From: Lentisphaerota bacterium
Lineage (GTDB): Bacteria > Verrucomicrobiota > Lentisphaeria > Victivallales > Victivallaceae
Direction of reading: 5' to 3'
Assembly: GCA_015061625.1 (NCBI GenBank)
Contig: SUWG01000002.1
Coordinates: forward strand, 62,001-126,000
DNA length: 64,000 nt
Shown: positions 25,608 through 34,506 of the stretch, one piece after another
Layout: every line of letters starts with the position of its first letter
Numbering within the stretch: the stretch's first letter is position 1
Program-made: the position numbers and the translations under genes
The notes under the pieces: model-generated
What the model saw: only the letters and a program-made list of their open reading frames with translations
The model's database searches: none
Told to the model about the DNA's origin: nothing

Positions 25608-26651
25608 TCACTTTGTTCCCATTATGAAAACGGTTTTTTCTGCTTTTTTAGCGAAAATTTTTTCAAAACCCCCGGCAATATTTTCCAATGGCAGAATATC
25701 TGAATAAAACAATTCAAATGGTATCGCTTTTATTTTTACCAACGATAAAATATGATCATGTGCAGTGTTTTCTTTCGGTGGCGAGGCTATGAATTTCCAG
25801 TAAACCGGTACTTTTAGTTTGCCGAAATTCTCCGCAACAGCATTACCCCCGGCATAAGAACAGATCGCACCTTCAGAGGCCAATGCCGCCGAAGCTGAAA
25901 TCAACATTTCTGCTGAACCAGCGGCATCAAGTAAAAAATTCACTCCTCCATTCGACCACTCATTCAGACTTGCACTTAAACTTTGTGTGGAAACATTAAC
26001 CGCATGATCAGCACCAGCCTTGAGACAGGTTGCCAATTGGGAATCGCGCCGGGCGGCAACTGCTACTTTCGCTCCGGCAAGTTTTGCGAAAAACACCATA
26101 CTCATGCCCACGGCTCCGGCTCCGAGAACGGCAACTTTGTCTCCGGCTTTGATACCGATATCCCGGATGAAACTGTAAATCTCTTTTAATGTTATCAACA
26201 TTGTTGCATCAACGTTGGAAATGTCGATGTCTGCCGGTATAAGTTGTTGATAGTTACAGTAATATGGCGGGGTGATTTCCGGGTGGTCTTCGGCCAATGC
26301 TTTAATGTCAGTAACTATACCGTATTCTGCAAATCCCCCCATGAATGAAGTTATGCCATGCTTTACTGTGCCTGAATACCAGGCTGCCGGACGCAGATAA
26401 CGTTCTCCCACGGCAATATTGCGGACTTTTTTACCGGTTTGGATCACTGTTCCGACGCTTTCATGACCGAGTGCTGCCGGATAATTTTCCGGTTTTGCCC
26501 ATGACATTTTTCCTGAAATCAATTTTTTGTCAGTTCCAGTACAGGTGGCACAGGCATCGATACGGCATAAACACTCGTAATCTCCGGGGATCGGCATCGG
26601 TAATTCTTCGATCCAGACCTTGCCTTTGCCATCAGTCAATGTTGTTTTCAT
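25608..26651 (-). CDS. Zinc-type alcohol/sugar dehydrogenase (MDR superfamily)
   Basis: NAD(P)-dependent dehydrogenase-like protein of 347 residues, probably oxidising a polyol or sugar. The catalytic zinc region is visible (CTGTDKKLISG and ALGHESVGTV with the His-Glu pair), and the nucleotide fold has VAVLGAGAVGMSMVFFAKLAGA. The usual four-cysteine structural zinc loop is missing; instead there is a stretch around AAWYSGTVKHGITSFMGGFAEYG. It lies 21 nt downstream of the membrane protein gene and 78 nt upstream of the glycosidase-like gene, all on the minus strand, so a shared transcript is likely. The substrate is unknown. Confidence 0.8.
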   Translation of the reverse strand: MKTTLTDGKGKVWIEELPMPIPGDYECLCRIDACATCTGTDKKLISGKMSWAKPENYPAALGHESVGTVIQTGKKVRNIAVGERYLRPAAWYSGTVKHGITSFMGGFAEYGIVTDIKALAEDHPEITPPYYCNYQQLIPADIDISNVDATMLITLKEIYSFIRDIGIKAGDKVAVLGAGAVGMSMVFFAKLAGAKVAVAARRDSQLATCLKAGADHAVNVSTQSLSASLNEWSNGGVNFLLDAAGSAEMLISASAALASEGAICSYAGGNAVAENFGKLKVPVYWKFIASPPKENTAHDHILSLVKIKAIPFELFYSDILPLENIAGGFEKIFAKKAEKTVFIMGTK

Positions 26652-26672
26652 GATAAATATCTTTCATATTGA

Positions 26673-28559
26673 TTATTGTTGTACCGGTACAAGCCCGATA
26701 GAAGTTACCTGAAACAATTTGCCGGAAATCGCCGCCTGATCTATCTGGATTCCGGGGGCAAAAAGTGCCTGAAAATTGCGTAAAAAATCCTCTTGCGGAT
26801 TATCAAAGAACACATATTTCACCTGACTGAATTCCTCTTTTAAATTTTCCGGGGTGATCTCTTGGGAATATGCGCGTTCTCTACTCTCCGGGGAGCCTGG
26901 CAACACCGGATCCCAATATGCCGAATCCCGGAAATTATACGGATAAAGATAGGACATATAGAGTGATTTGAAGCCGTTGCCGTTAGTGCATATAATGATA
27001 AAAGATGATTCCGGCTGCTGAATTACAGATGCATATCGGTTTATATTGTCACATTCGGTACGCCATCGTGTATAGGTTCCGGTTTCTTTTATCGGAATCA
27101 ACTGCAGCAATCCCAGTAAAATCGTCAATGCAATAATTTTAATAATATCTTTTGTTTCGCAACTTGTTGAATTATGATTTCCGTTGGAAGGTGATCTTGA
27201 GTAGATGTCGCTATAGATCAAAAGCAATACAAACGCCGGAATCAGTAAAAAGCCATTGACATAACGGAAAAATGATGGAAACCGGTCAAGAGAGGTGAAT
27301 TCCCGGCAATAGAACAGAAATATGCCGCTGATAAAAAACAGCAGTGCGACAGAAAAAAATATCAATGTTATTTTGACTTGACGGATAATACTTTTATCGG
27401 AAGTTCTATAAATCAGATAGATCCCAATGGCAACCAGCAGAAGAAAAAATTCCAGATAACCACAGGAAAATTGGATCAAAAATCTTTTCAGCAGTTCCCA
27501 ACCGCGGCTTTCCGGGGTGGCAAAAAGGGAGAGTACATCGATCCGGGCATGGTTGTCAAAACGGATCGGGGTGTGGTAGTATGAAAGCAAAATACTCCAA
27601 CTTGATTTCATTGCCAGCGGCAAGATATATGTTAAGGCAACCAATACGCATTTGGATTTGGAAATAGTGTGATTATCCGGTGAGAAAAATACATTTTTCC
27701 GGTTTGTGATGATGATTATTGTCCACAAAAGCAGCAATGCAACAGCATAGCCCCATCCGGCATCCCGGATCATGAACAGCCACGAGGTCAATACCGCAAA
27801 GGAAAAAATTTCCCAACAATGGAAATTTTTCATCGATATCAGTTGGTAGAATGCTATCGCCATTGTTATCGTCAGAATGGAGTCGGTAAGTCCGTAAGTG
27901 AAACAATCCAGCAAAGTCAATAATGGTAAAATAATAGATGAGAGAAGCAGAATTACTGTGACTTTACGTTGTTTTCCCCAGGTGAAAAATGAAAATAACC
28001 ATGCCAGCGTGGCAAAACTGCTTACACAGTGGGCAAAAATGAATATCCCGTCTCGGAAAACATCGGAAAAAAAACAGTTGTGGATCAGGGCAGATGTCAT
28101 TCCGCTGCCCGGAGGATATGAAGCGTGATTCAGAATGTTCGCCGGGTATTCGCAGCCAAGTTTTCCCTCCTCGATAAAGAGTTTGACTGTTTTGCCCCAG
28201 TGGGAGATCGCATCCCATGAAGCGATGATCATATAACGGGAAATGAAAAAACTGACAATGATGGCGGTCAATAATATGACACTGCCCGGAGTGATAAGTT
28301 GAACTATGATTTTCTGCCGGTTTTCTTTTCTTATTTTATAAAACACTGGAATATATAATAATAAATTGGCGGTATAAAGTATCGCAAACCCACTTTGGGC
28401 AACATGAAAAATCGCCATGAAATAAAATATCATGGAGTTGATGAGCAGAGTTATATAGAAAATTCTTTCCGGGCGTTCATTGAAAAAAATTGAACAGAAA
28501 CAAACCGGAGCAAAAAGAAAAATTATGCATCCGGTCAGAAAAAATATATCGCTTAACAT
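26673..28559 (-). CDS. Polytopic membrane protein, GT-C glycosyltransferase-like
   Basis: Integral membrane protein of 628 residues with about 12 hydrophobic segments and a short C-terminal periplasmic part. An early loop carries SWDAISHWGKTVKLF, reminiscent of the acidic first loop of GT-C fold (ArnT/PMT-like) glycosyltransferases, which use lipid-linked sugars. The frame opens at 28610, but that ATG lies upstream of a -10 box at 28597-28602. The start at 28559 (MLSDIFFLTG), preceded by AAGG, is therefore chosen. Function is inferred from topology and one motif; a polymerase or flippase-like role is also possible. Confidence 0.55.
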   Translation of the reverse strand: MLSDIFFLTGCIIFLFAPVCFCSIFFNERPERIFYITLLINSMIFYFMAIFHVAQSGFAILYTANLLLYIPVFYKIRKENRQKIIVQLITPGSVILLTAIIVSFFISRYMIIASWDAISHWGKTVKLFIEEGKLGCEYPANILNHASYPPGSGMTSALIHNCFFSDVFRDGIFIFAHCVSSFATLAWLFSFFTWGKQRKVTVILLLSSIILPLLTLLDCFTYGLTDSILTITMAIAFYQLISMKNFHCWEIFSFAVLTSWLFMIRDAGWGYAVALLLLWTIIIITNRKNVFFSPDNHTISKSKCVLVALTYILPLAMKSSWSILLSYYHTPIRFDNHARIDVLSLFATPESRGWELLKRFLIQFSCGYLEFFLLLVAIGIYLIYRTSDKSIIRQVKITLIFFSVALLFFISGIFLFYCREFTSLDRFPSFFRYVNGFLLIPAFVLLLIYSDIYSRSPSNGNHNSTSCETKDIIKIIALTILLGLLQLIPIKETGTYTRWRTECDNINRYASVIQQPESSFIIICTNGNGFKSLYMSYLYPYNFRDSAYWDPVLPGSPESRERAYSQEITPENLKEEFSQVKYVFFDNPQEDFLRNFQALFAPGIQIDQAAISGKLFQVTSIGLVPVQQ

Positions 28560-28596
28560 AGACGACCTTGCGTGAATATGTAAAAAATAACGTCTT

Positions 28597-28624
28597 AATA
28601 TAGCATTCATCCCGGATAATGCAA
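28597..28624 (-). promoter_or_regulatory. Candidate promoter of the GT-C-like gene
   Basis: On the minus strand TTGCAT (28619-28624) and TATATT (28597-28602) are 16 nt apart. The promoter lies within the hairpin at 28609-28639 and excludes the ATG at 28610 as a start. Confidence 0.6.
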
Positions 28625-28639
28625 ATATTTATCCGGGAT
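28609..28639 (-). terminator. Hairpin downstream of the hypothetical gene at 28.6-29.2 kb
   Basis: A 10-bp perfect stem (28609-28618 with 28630-28639) follows the stop of the gene at 28649. A T run is not adjacent, so it may be a weak terminator or a structure overlapping the next promoter. Confidence 0.5.
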
Positions 28640-28648
28640 GATAAGGAC

Positions 28649-29218
28649 TTAACGTGGTATGTTGTGGGCAAATTCACATTGCAAAATGTTGCATGATCTG
28701 GTCGGAGCGCAGAGTTTTTGCAGTTCGCTGTAATTTTCCCGGATATCATTATCGGGGAACAGCAATATGGCTTTATCTATATAATCCTGATTATAGTTAA
28801 GGTCCACAAGCACTTTATCCAGTTTTGCATCCGGGATATTTTTGTCGCCGAAAAAGATTATATCACCAAAGAGTAACTCTTCACGGTTTATCTTTTGGGA
28901 TTTTAATATCCACAGACAATCCCATGAATGAGTCGCGTCAGTAAAACATGATTGACAAATAAACTCGATGATTCTACCGATTTCATCGTGGATGTGCCAT
29001 GGCCAGATATCTTTGAATGTAATACGGAATACGATTGCTCTGCCGCCGTTATCCCGTCTGGATATATTGTTACGAATCAAAAAATCAGCGGCACGACAAC
29101 GGAACAGCATTGAAAAATGTTGTAACTTTTTTAATTCCTGACGGCAGAGAATATTATTCGGATTAGCATAGTCCAAATAATGGACGTCAACAAAACAATT
29201 CACCGGTAATTTACTCAT
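28649..29218 (-). CDS. Hypothetical protein
   Basis: Protein of 189 residues with no recognised family. It has no signal peptide or membrane segment, and it contains five cysteines and several Trp residues (DIWPWHIHDE, HSWDCLWILK). A helical C-terminal half (PDNDIRENYSELQKL) is visible. The composition is that of a soluble globular protein, and codon use is similar to neighbours, so it is probably real. It sits alone between the LPS operon and the membrane protein gene, with an A/T-rich upstream region and a hairpin after its stop. Confidence 0.55.
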   Translation of the reverse strand: MSKLPVNCFVDVHYLDYANPNNILCRQELKKLQHFSMLFRCRAADFLIRNNISRRDNGGRAIVFRITFKDIWPWHIHDEIGRIIEFICQSCFTDATHSWDCLWILKSQKINREELLFGDIIFFGDKNIPDAKLDKVLVDLNYNQDYIDKAILLFPDNDIRENYSELQKLCAPTRSCNILQCEFAHNIPR

Positions 29219-29293
29219 GATTTAAAAAACATCTATTTACAGAATGTAACATAATACGATCCGTGAAATTTTCAAGTTTAATGACGGAAAAAT

Positions 29294-31561
29294 TTAATTT
29301 TCATCCGGCATAACCACTACATTGCCGATACCGCGCAAATCTTCTGTTGCCATATCACTGCGGATGATATCGCAATATTGGCGTCGCCCGTTACTGCGGA
29401 GCCATGGCCGGTTGGGCCTTTCGGCGGTAAGTACGATTTCTCTGGTTTTGATCGTATATACTGCCCGGTCGCCTCCAGCCCGGTGGAGTTGGCCGCGTTT
29501 GTCTTTGCGCAATATTTCCACATCTTTCTGACATACTATCCGTTTTAAATCCTGCGTGTCAGTCAAGGCAATTCTTGTTGGCACGGAATCTTCGCCCATA
29601 TCCATTGCAAACGGATCGGCATCGATATCATCTATTGGTAAATTTTCAGCTGTCGCCGATGACTCCGGAACCGGTGTTGCGGCGGTGCCGGGCAGTTGCG
29701 GGGCAGGGGCGGTGAAAATATACATATCCCGGCATCGGATCTCTGTATTTCCATCAATTACAGTTACGTTTCCGTGAAATTCACTGTAGTCCCGCAACAG
29801 ATCACTCATTGCATTAGCGGCCCGCAAAACGCGCGGCAATACTTGCCCATCCTGTTCGACTTGACTGGTGGCTGTGACAGAACCATCGCAATGAATACGG
29901 ATCAACTGTACTCCACCGGATTGGATCATGCCGGGAGACGGTTGTTCTCCGGGTGGTAATTCTCTGAAAAATAATGTGAGGATATCGGTATTGAGTTTAT
30001 CGCCTTTTGAAATCATTTCAACGTGTCCGCTGGCGATGATTTTGGTCACGGTTTTGTTTTTTCCTTCCGCTCCGGCAGCCATCGGTGCACCCGAAACACT
30101 CTGCCTGTGCGTGGCACCGGTGGCACGATCAGCAAGGAAAATATCCAATCGGTCACAATCCAGAGAGGCTGCCGCATCTCTTATTTTTACATTGTTGTAA
30201 AAGATCAACTTATTACTGCGATAGTTCAATTCTGCCTGGTCGGAGGTGATAGTGCTGGTACTTTCCATCTTTTGTCCGGGGTTATCCGGATCATCTTTTT
30301 CAAAACGGCTGACGATACGGACATGGCCGTTGCCGAAAAGTAAATCAAGCTTATGACCTGACCCCTGTTGGTCTTGAATCAAATGAGCCCGCAAACTGTC
30401 AGTATATAATGTGTTGGAATCATCCTTGGCAACCACGTTGCCGTGAAAATTTGCCACATTGCTGGAGCCATCGAAATTTGCCCTGTCAGAGGTGATGACC
30501 CGCTCGTAAAGCGGCATTCCTCTTTCATCTCTGACCAGAGATACGATGCGGCAATCCTGCATGACAAACATTTTATCTTCATGCCGGAGCAATTCGATTC
30601 TTCTGCCGCTGAGGCGGGTATCATTTCCCCGGCGCAAGGTCGGCAGTTCCCGTTCTCCGGTAAGAATGATTATTCCCCGGCGCACATCATATTCCAAATG
30701 TTCAGAGTGAGACTCCTGAAATTCAGCAGCCATTTTTTCCGGATCTGCCGGCACTTGCTGTAAACGCACATTGCCATCGGCCAAAATACGGCTTACTCCG
30801 TTGAGGATGGCTTTTTCATCTTCTCCTCCTGGAATAGGGGACTGTGAAGATTGGCCGTTTTGATTCATGAATACTGTTAATCGGTCGCAACTTAAAGTGT
30901 TTCTGCCATCAATGATTTTGACATTACCGATCAGCATGATCTTATTATTTTTGCGGTCAAGCCGCAACCGGTCGGAAGTTGCGGTGATAAGCCGCTGGTT
31001 TTGCGGAACCGGCGCACCGGCGAGCAGTTTTCTCGGATCAAGGTCGGAAGATCGCACTACAATTCTTACATCGTGGTCGATTTCAATGATCTGTCTTTTA
31101 AAATCGGCTCTGAATCCGACACCATCCAAGTCAAAGATCGGTGTGCGTAAATAAACGTTATCTTCTCCGGTGACCAGTTCCCCCGTCTGGTCAATGGAAC
31201 AAGCCGTTGTGAAGATAACGGCATCGCTGATATCGAAACGAGAACGCCAGAAATTCAGAATTTCGGTCAGTGGCGAATTCAGGGCATAAGGACGGCTGCT
31301 CTCGCCCCAGCCATCGGGAATACGATCAACATCAGCATCTTTCAATAAAATATCCAGAAAGGTGTTGGTAGAAAGAATGTATCTTTCATGGCGGCGGCCT
31401 GACTCTGAAAAGATCAGCATCTGCAAATTCTGATCTTTATAGAACGGGATTTTGATGAATTTCAATTCCAGCCCATTCATATCTTCAATTCCACCTGCCA
31501 AAAGAAAAGTTCCGGAAAATATCAGGCAGAATAAAAGCAGCCACAACGATTTCTTTTTCAT
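29294..31561 (-). CDS. LptA/OstA-like multi-repeat lipopolysaccharide transport protein
   Basis: Periplasmic protein of 755 residues with signal peptide MKKKSLWLLLFCLIFSGTFL. It contains several LptA/OstA-type beta-jelly-roll repeats. Examples are RLDRKNNKIMLIGNVKIIDG then LSCDRLTVFM near residue 205, RILADGNVRLQQ, KVRIRDAAASLDCDRLDIFL, KIIASGHVEMISKGDKLNTD, and FHGNVTVIDGNTEIRCRDM. Such repeats carry LPS across the periplasm, and E. coli LptA has only one domain (about 185 residues). The start overlaps the kdsC stop (ATGA), tying it to Kdo synthesis. It may combine the bridge roles of LptA and LptC; no LptD barrel is visible. Confidence 0.8.
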   Translation of the reverse strand: MKKKSLWLLLFCLIFSGTFLLAGGIEDMNGLELKFIKIPFYKDQNLQMLIFSESGRRHERYILSTNTFLDILLKDADVDRIPDGWGESSRPYALNSPLTEILNFWRSRFDISDAVIFTTACSIDQTGELVTGEDNVYLRTPIFDLDGVGFRADFKRQIIEIDHDVRIVVRSSDLDPRKLLAGAPVPQNQRLITATSDRLRLDRKNNKIMLIGNVKIIDGRNTLSCDRLTVFMNQNGQSSQSPIPGGEDEKAILNGVSRILADGNVRLQQVPADPEKMAAEFQESHSEHLEYDVRRGIIILTGERELPTLRRGNDTRLSGRRIELLRHEDKMFVMQDCRIVSLVRDERGMPLYERVITSDRANFDGSSNVANFHGNVVAKDDSNTLYTDSLRAHLIQDQQGSGHKLDLLFGNGHVRIVSRFEKDDPDNPGQKMESTSTITSDQAELNYRSNKLIFYNNVKIRDAAASLDCDRLDIFLADRATGATHRQSVSGAPMAAGAEGKNKTVTKIIASGHVEMISKGDKLNTDILTLFFRELPPGEQPSPGMIQSGGVQLIRIHCDGSVTATSQVEQDGQVLPRVLRAANAMSDLLRDYSEFHGNVTVIDGNTEIRCRDMYIFTAPAPQLPGTAATPVPESSATAENLPIDDIDADPFAMDMGEDSVPTRIALTDTQDLKRIVCQKDVEILRKDKRGQLHRAGGDRAVYTIKTREIVLTAERPNRPWLRSNGRRQYCDIIRSDMATEDLRGIGNVVVMPDEN

Positions 31562-32082
31562 TTGCGGTAACGCTCCATTATTGTATCCAACAAGCCTTTT
31601 TCCTTTAATACACGGCGGATTATTTCACAAGCCGCGCCCTGACCTCCGGCGGCTTTGGTTCGGAAATCGGCCACTTCATCCAACTCTTCAACTGCATCTG
31701 CAACTGCGACGCCGATCCCCGCCCGTTTTATAACCGGCATATCAACGATATCGTCTCCGACATACAGACACTCTTCTGCAGTCAGTTGATATTTTTTCAG
31801 GATTTCTTCAAAAGTTTCCAGTTTGTCTTTTGAACCGGTGACCGCAAAAGTGAGTTTCAATATGTCTTCAGGCACGATGCGATTCACCGGTTCGACTGCG
31901 GCAGAAAGAGTGCCTACTTTCAAACCGGCCCGGATAGCCATTTTCAACCAGTGCATATCGTGATGGTAAAAGAATTTGATGTTCTCTCCATTGCTCAAAT
32001 ATGCCTGACGGCCATCGGTGAGAGTACCATCCACATCAAAAATCAAAGTTGTGATCTTTTGAAAATCAGCCGATGAGATCAT
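31558..32082 (-). CDS. kdsC: 3-deoxy-D-manno-octulosonate 8-phosphate phosphatase
   Basis: HAD-superfamily enzyme of 174 residues that removes phosphate from Kdo 8-phosphate to give Kdo. Motif I is FDVDGTLTDG with nucleophile Asp and acid Asp, motif II is the Ser in GTLSAAV, and motif IV is YVGDDIVDMPV. The C-terminal AAGGQGAACEIIRRVL is the tail typical of KdsC. It overlaps the end of kdsA by 17 nt and the start of the LptA-like gene by 4 nt. The length is the usual one for the family. Confidence 0.93.
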   Translation of the reverse strand: MISSADFQKITTLIFDVDGTLTDGRQAYLSNGENIKFFYHHDMHWLKMAIRAGLKVGTLSAAVEPVNRIVPEDILKLTFAVTGSKDKLETFEEILKKYQLTAEECLYVGDDIVDMPVIKRAGIGVAVADAVEELDEVADFRTKAAGGQGAACEIIRRVLKEKGLLDTIMERYRK

Positions 32083-32881
32083 GGATCCTTTTTACCTCGA
32101 TTAATGTTTGGCGGATTTGTTCAAAATCCAGAGAATTGGGGCCGTCAGACCATGCTTCCGCCGGACGGGGATGAACCTCGGTGAAAAGCGCATCAATACC
32201 AACTGCTGCTGCTGCTCTGGCCAAAGCAGGGACAAATTCCCGCTGACCGCCAGAGGATGTACCCTGACCACCGGGCAATTGAACGGAGTGCGTGGCATCG
32301 AATACGACCGGCACATCCATTTCCCGCATGATTTGCAAGCCGCGCATATCGACTACCAGATTGTGATAACCGAAACTGCTGCCGCGTTCACAGAGCATTA
32401 CCTGATCGTTGCCGGTACTGCGGAATTTTTCCAATGCGCCGCGCATATCTTCCGGAGCCATGAATTGTCCTTTTTTGATGTTGACCGGTTTCATGGTTTT
32501 GCCGGCGGCGACCAGAAGATCGGTTTGCCGGCAGAGGAATGCGGGTATTTGAAGCAAATCGGCTACTTCGGCAACCGGGGCGGCTTCATGACTCTCGTGG
32601 ATATCGGTAACTACCGGAATGTTGAATTTTTCTTTGACTGCTGCCAGATATTCCAATCCTTTTGCCATGCCGGGACCGCGGCGTGATGCTCCACTGGAAC
32701 GGTTGGCTTTATCAAAAGAGGCTTTGAATATATACTGGATATCCAATTCCTGACAAAGACCATAAAGATATTCTGCGATTTCCAGACATATTTCTTTACT
32801 TTCAGCGGTGCATGGGCCACCGAGCAGGGTTAATTTCTGACCTTTACCGATGGTAAGATTGCCGACTTTTACGTTTGTCAT
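32066..32881 (-). CDS. kdsA: 3-deoxy-D-manno-octulosonate 8-phosphate synthase, metal-dependent type
   Basis: Condenses phosphoenolpyruvate with D-arabinose 5-phosphate to Kdo 8-phosphate. The protein has 271 residues. Signature stretches are GGPCTAES, FKASFDKANRSS, CERGSSFGYHNLVVDMR, VVFDATHSVQLPGGQG and EVHPRPAEAWSDGPNSL. The Cys in GPCTAES replaces the Asn of the E. coli enzyme and is a metal ligand in the metal-dependent class (as in Aquifex), together with the late His, Glu and Asp. It lies 27 nt downstream of the heptose kinase gene in the LPS operon. Confidence 0.95.
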   Translation of the reverse strand: MTNVKVGNLTIGKGQKLTLLGGPCTAESKEICLEIAEYLYGLCQELDIQYIFKASFDKANRSSGASRRGPGMAKGLEYLAAVKEKFNIPVVTDIHESHEAAPVAEVADLLQIPAFLCRQTDLLVAAGKTMKPVNIKKGQFMAPEDMRGALEKFRSTGNDQVMLCERGSSFGYHNLVVDMRGLQIMREMDVPVVFDATHSVQLPGGQGTSSGGQREFVPALARAAAAVGIDALFTEVHPRPAEAWSDGPNSLDFEQIRQTLIEVKRIHDLIG

Positions 32882-32908
32882 ATTTTTATCTCCGAAAATT
32901 GTTGAATA

Positions 32909-33916
32909 TCAATCAAGTGCTGCGAGTAACTCATTTTTCATGATTGGTGCGGTACCGATTTTGCCGACTACCACTCCGGCGGCGTGGTTGGCTATGGCTG
33001 CTGCTGTAACAGCATCGCATCCTCCGGCCAGAGCCATGGTGCAGACTGCGGCGACCGTGTCTCCTGCACCGGAAACATCGAAAACTTCTCTGGCCATAGT
33101 CGGGATTATTTTGAGCAATTCCCCCCGGTGGAAAAGAGCCATGCCCTGCGAAGCCAGAGAGATCAGCAAATATTCCGGTTCCCATTCACTGTAAATCTTT
33201 TTCGCAGCCAGAAGCAGTTTCTGATCTTCTTCCGGCGGACATCCGGTGTTGTCATCCAGAACTTTGGATAAGGCAAATGCTTCGGAGCGGTTCGGCTTCA
33301 ACAATGTTAAACCTTTTACTGCCGGTACTCCTCCGGTTTTGGGTTTGGGGTCGAGGATCGTTACTACGTTATGTTCTTTGGCGACCGCAATGATTCTTTC
33401 CAGCATCCATGCCGCAAGAACGCCTTTTGCATAATCATCGAAGATGATGGCATTGATCTGTTTTTCCCGGATCAATTTTTCGATCGAACAAACCATTTTT
33501 TCCCGCAACTCATCTTCCAATGGCAGGGTGTCTTCAAAATCAGTACGCAACAGTTGTTGCGCTCCGGCGATTACCCGGCATTTTTCGGTGGTGCGGCGTA
33601 TGTCGGATGTGACGATGCCGGTAGGCGAAATGCCGAATTTCTGCAACTCCTGCAGCAATTCTTTACCGGCCTCATCGTTGCCTATTGCGCCGAATGCTAC
33701 TGCATGGCCGCCGCAAGTGGCGATATTGCGCATGACGTTAGCCGCTCCGCCGAGGCAACAAGTACGTTTGCGGACGTTTACCACCGGTACCGGGGCTTCC
33801 GGTGAAATGCGGTTGACAGCTCCCCATAAATACACATCCAGCATCAAATCTCCGATCACTGCGATTTTAGCTGAAGAAAAATTCTCCACAGCGGTGCGAT
33901 ATTCCGTATAACTCAT
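32909..33916 (-). CDS. rfaE1: D-glycero-beta-D-manno-heptose-7-phosphate kinase
   Basis: PfkB-family kinase of 335 residues that makes heptose 1,7-bisphosphate for the LPS inner core. It has IGDLMLDVYLWGAVNRISPE and PVPVVNVRKRTCCLGGAANV at the N-terminus and the anion-hole motif SGAGDTVAAVC near residue 285. It corresponds only to the kinase half of E. coli HldE; the nucleotidyltransferase half is absent and must be separate. It lies 3 nt after the small membrane protein gene and upstream of kdsA. Confidence 0.92.
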   Translation of the reverse strand: MSYTEYRTAVENFSSAKIAVIGDLMLDVYLWGAVNRISPEAPVPVVNVRKRTCCLGGAANVMRNIATCGGHAVAFGAIGNDEAGKELLQELQKFGISPTGIVTSDIRRTTEKCRVIAGAQQLLRTDFEDTLPLEDELREKMVCSIEKLIREKQINAIIFDDYAKGVLAAWMLERIIAVAKEHNVVTILDPKPKTGGVPAVKGLTLLKPNRSEAFALSKVLDDNTGCPPEEDQKLLLAAKKIYSEWEPEYLLISLASQGMALFHRGELLKIIPTMAREVFDVSGAGDTVAAVCTMALAGGCDAVTAAAIANHAAGVVVGKIGTAPIMKNELLAALD

Positions 33917-33919
33917 GTT

Positions 33920-34381
33920 TTATCTCCTAATGCGCGGCTGGATGAGATCGTTGATGAAAGCGGATGAATCCAATATGCTTTCCGTTGAATAGGTTTTACC
34001 GCTTTTCAATCTGGCGGCGATCCGGTGAAGTTGGGCAACCAGCGGCTCCAGCTGTGCGACATCTTCCGGAGTCAGGCGGTCGGATTCTTTGCGTAAATAA
34101 AAGGCCAAGTGGTCAAGGGTATCTTCCAGAAGTTTTTTTTCCATCCGTATCGTTTCGTTGTTTTCCGGAATATCCCGGCACTCGTTGCGTGCCTTGTCAA
34201 AGAGCATGATCAACTCTCTTTTGCGGATTTCATCAGCAAAAGCATCTTCTCTTTGGACAAATGCCGGAATGCTTAATGCCAAAAACAATTCAGTTGCGAT
34301 CATCAGACAGAAAAGTGTCAGCGCAAAAACAGCCATGTAGTTGCGTTTGAAGTTCGCCGAATATTTGATCTTTTTTGCCAT
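33920..34381 (-). CDS. Small single-pass membrane protein, first gene of the LPS operon
   Basis: Protein of 153 residues. One membrane segment (about residues 14-38, MAVFALTLFCLMIATELFLA) follows a basic N-terminus, so the rest probably faces the periplasm. The rest is helical and charged, with a likely coiled coil around residues 60-120 (MEKKLLEDTLDHLAFYLRKE). I do not recognise the family. Its tight spacing (3 nt) to the heptose kinase gene and its position behind the operon promoter suggest an envelope role. Confidence 0.65.
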   Translation of the reverse strand: MAKKIKYSANFKRNYMAVFALTLFCLMIATELFLALSIPAFVQREDAFADEIRKRELIMLFDKARNECRDIPENNETIRMEKKLLEDTLDHLAFYLRKESDRLTPEDVAQLEPLVAQLHRIAARLKSGKTYSTESILDSSAFINDLIQPRIRR

Positions 34382-34423
34382 TTCGCATCCGATTGTTTTG
34401 ATTCTAAAAAAATGTCACATGAG

Positions 34424-34452
34424 AATATACATTTACTTTACACTTTTATCAA
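34424..34452 (-). promoter_or_regulatory. Candidate promoter of the LPS operon
   Basis: On the minus strand TTGATA (34447-34452) and TATATT (34424-34429) are 17 nt apart, 43 nt upstream of the first ATG. Confidence 0.6.
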
Positions 34453-34506
34453 GTCTGCAACGCAATATATTTAAATAAATAGTGCGAACAATTCTTTTTT
34501 TTACGT

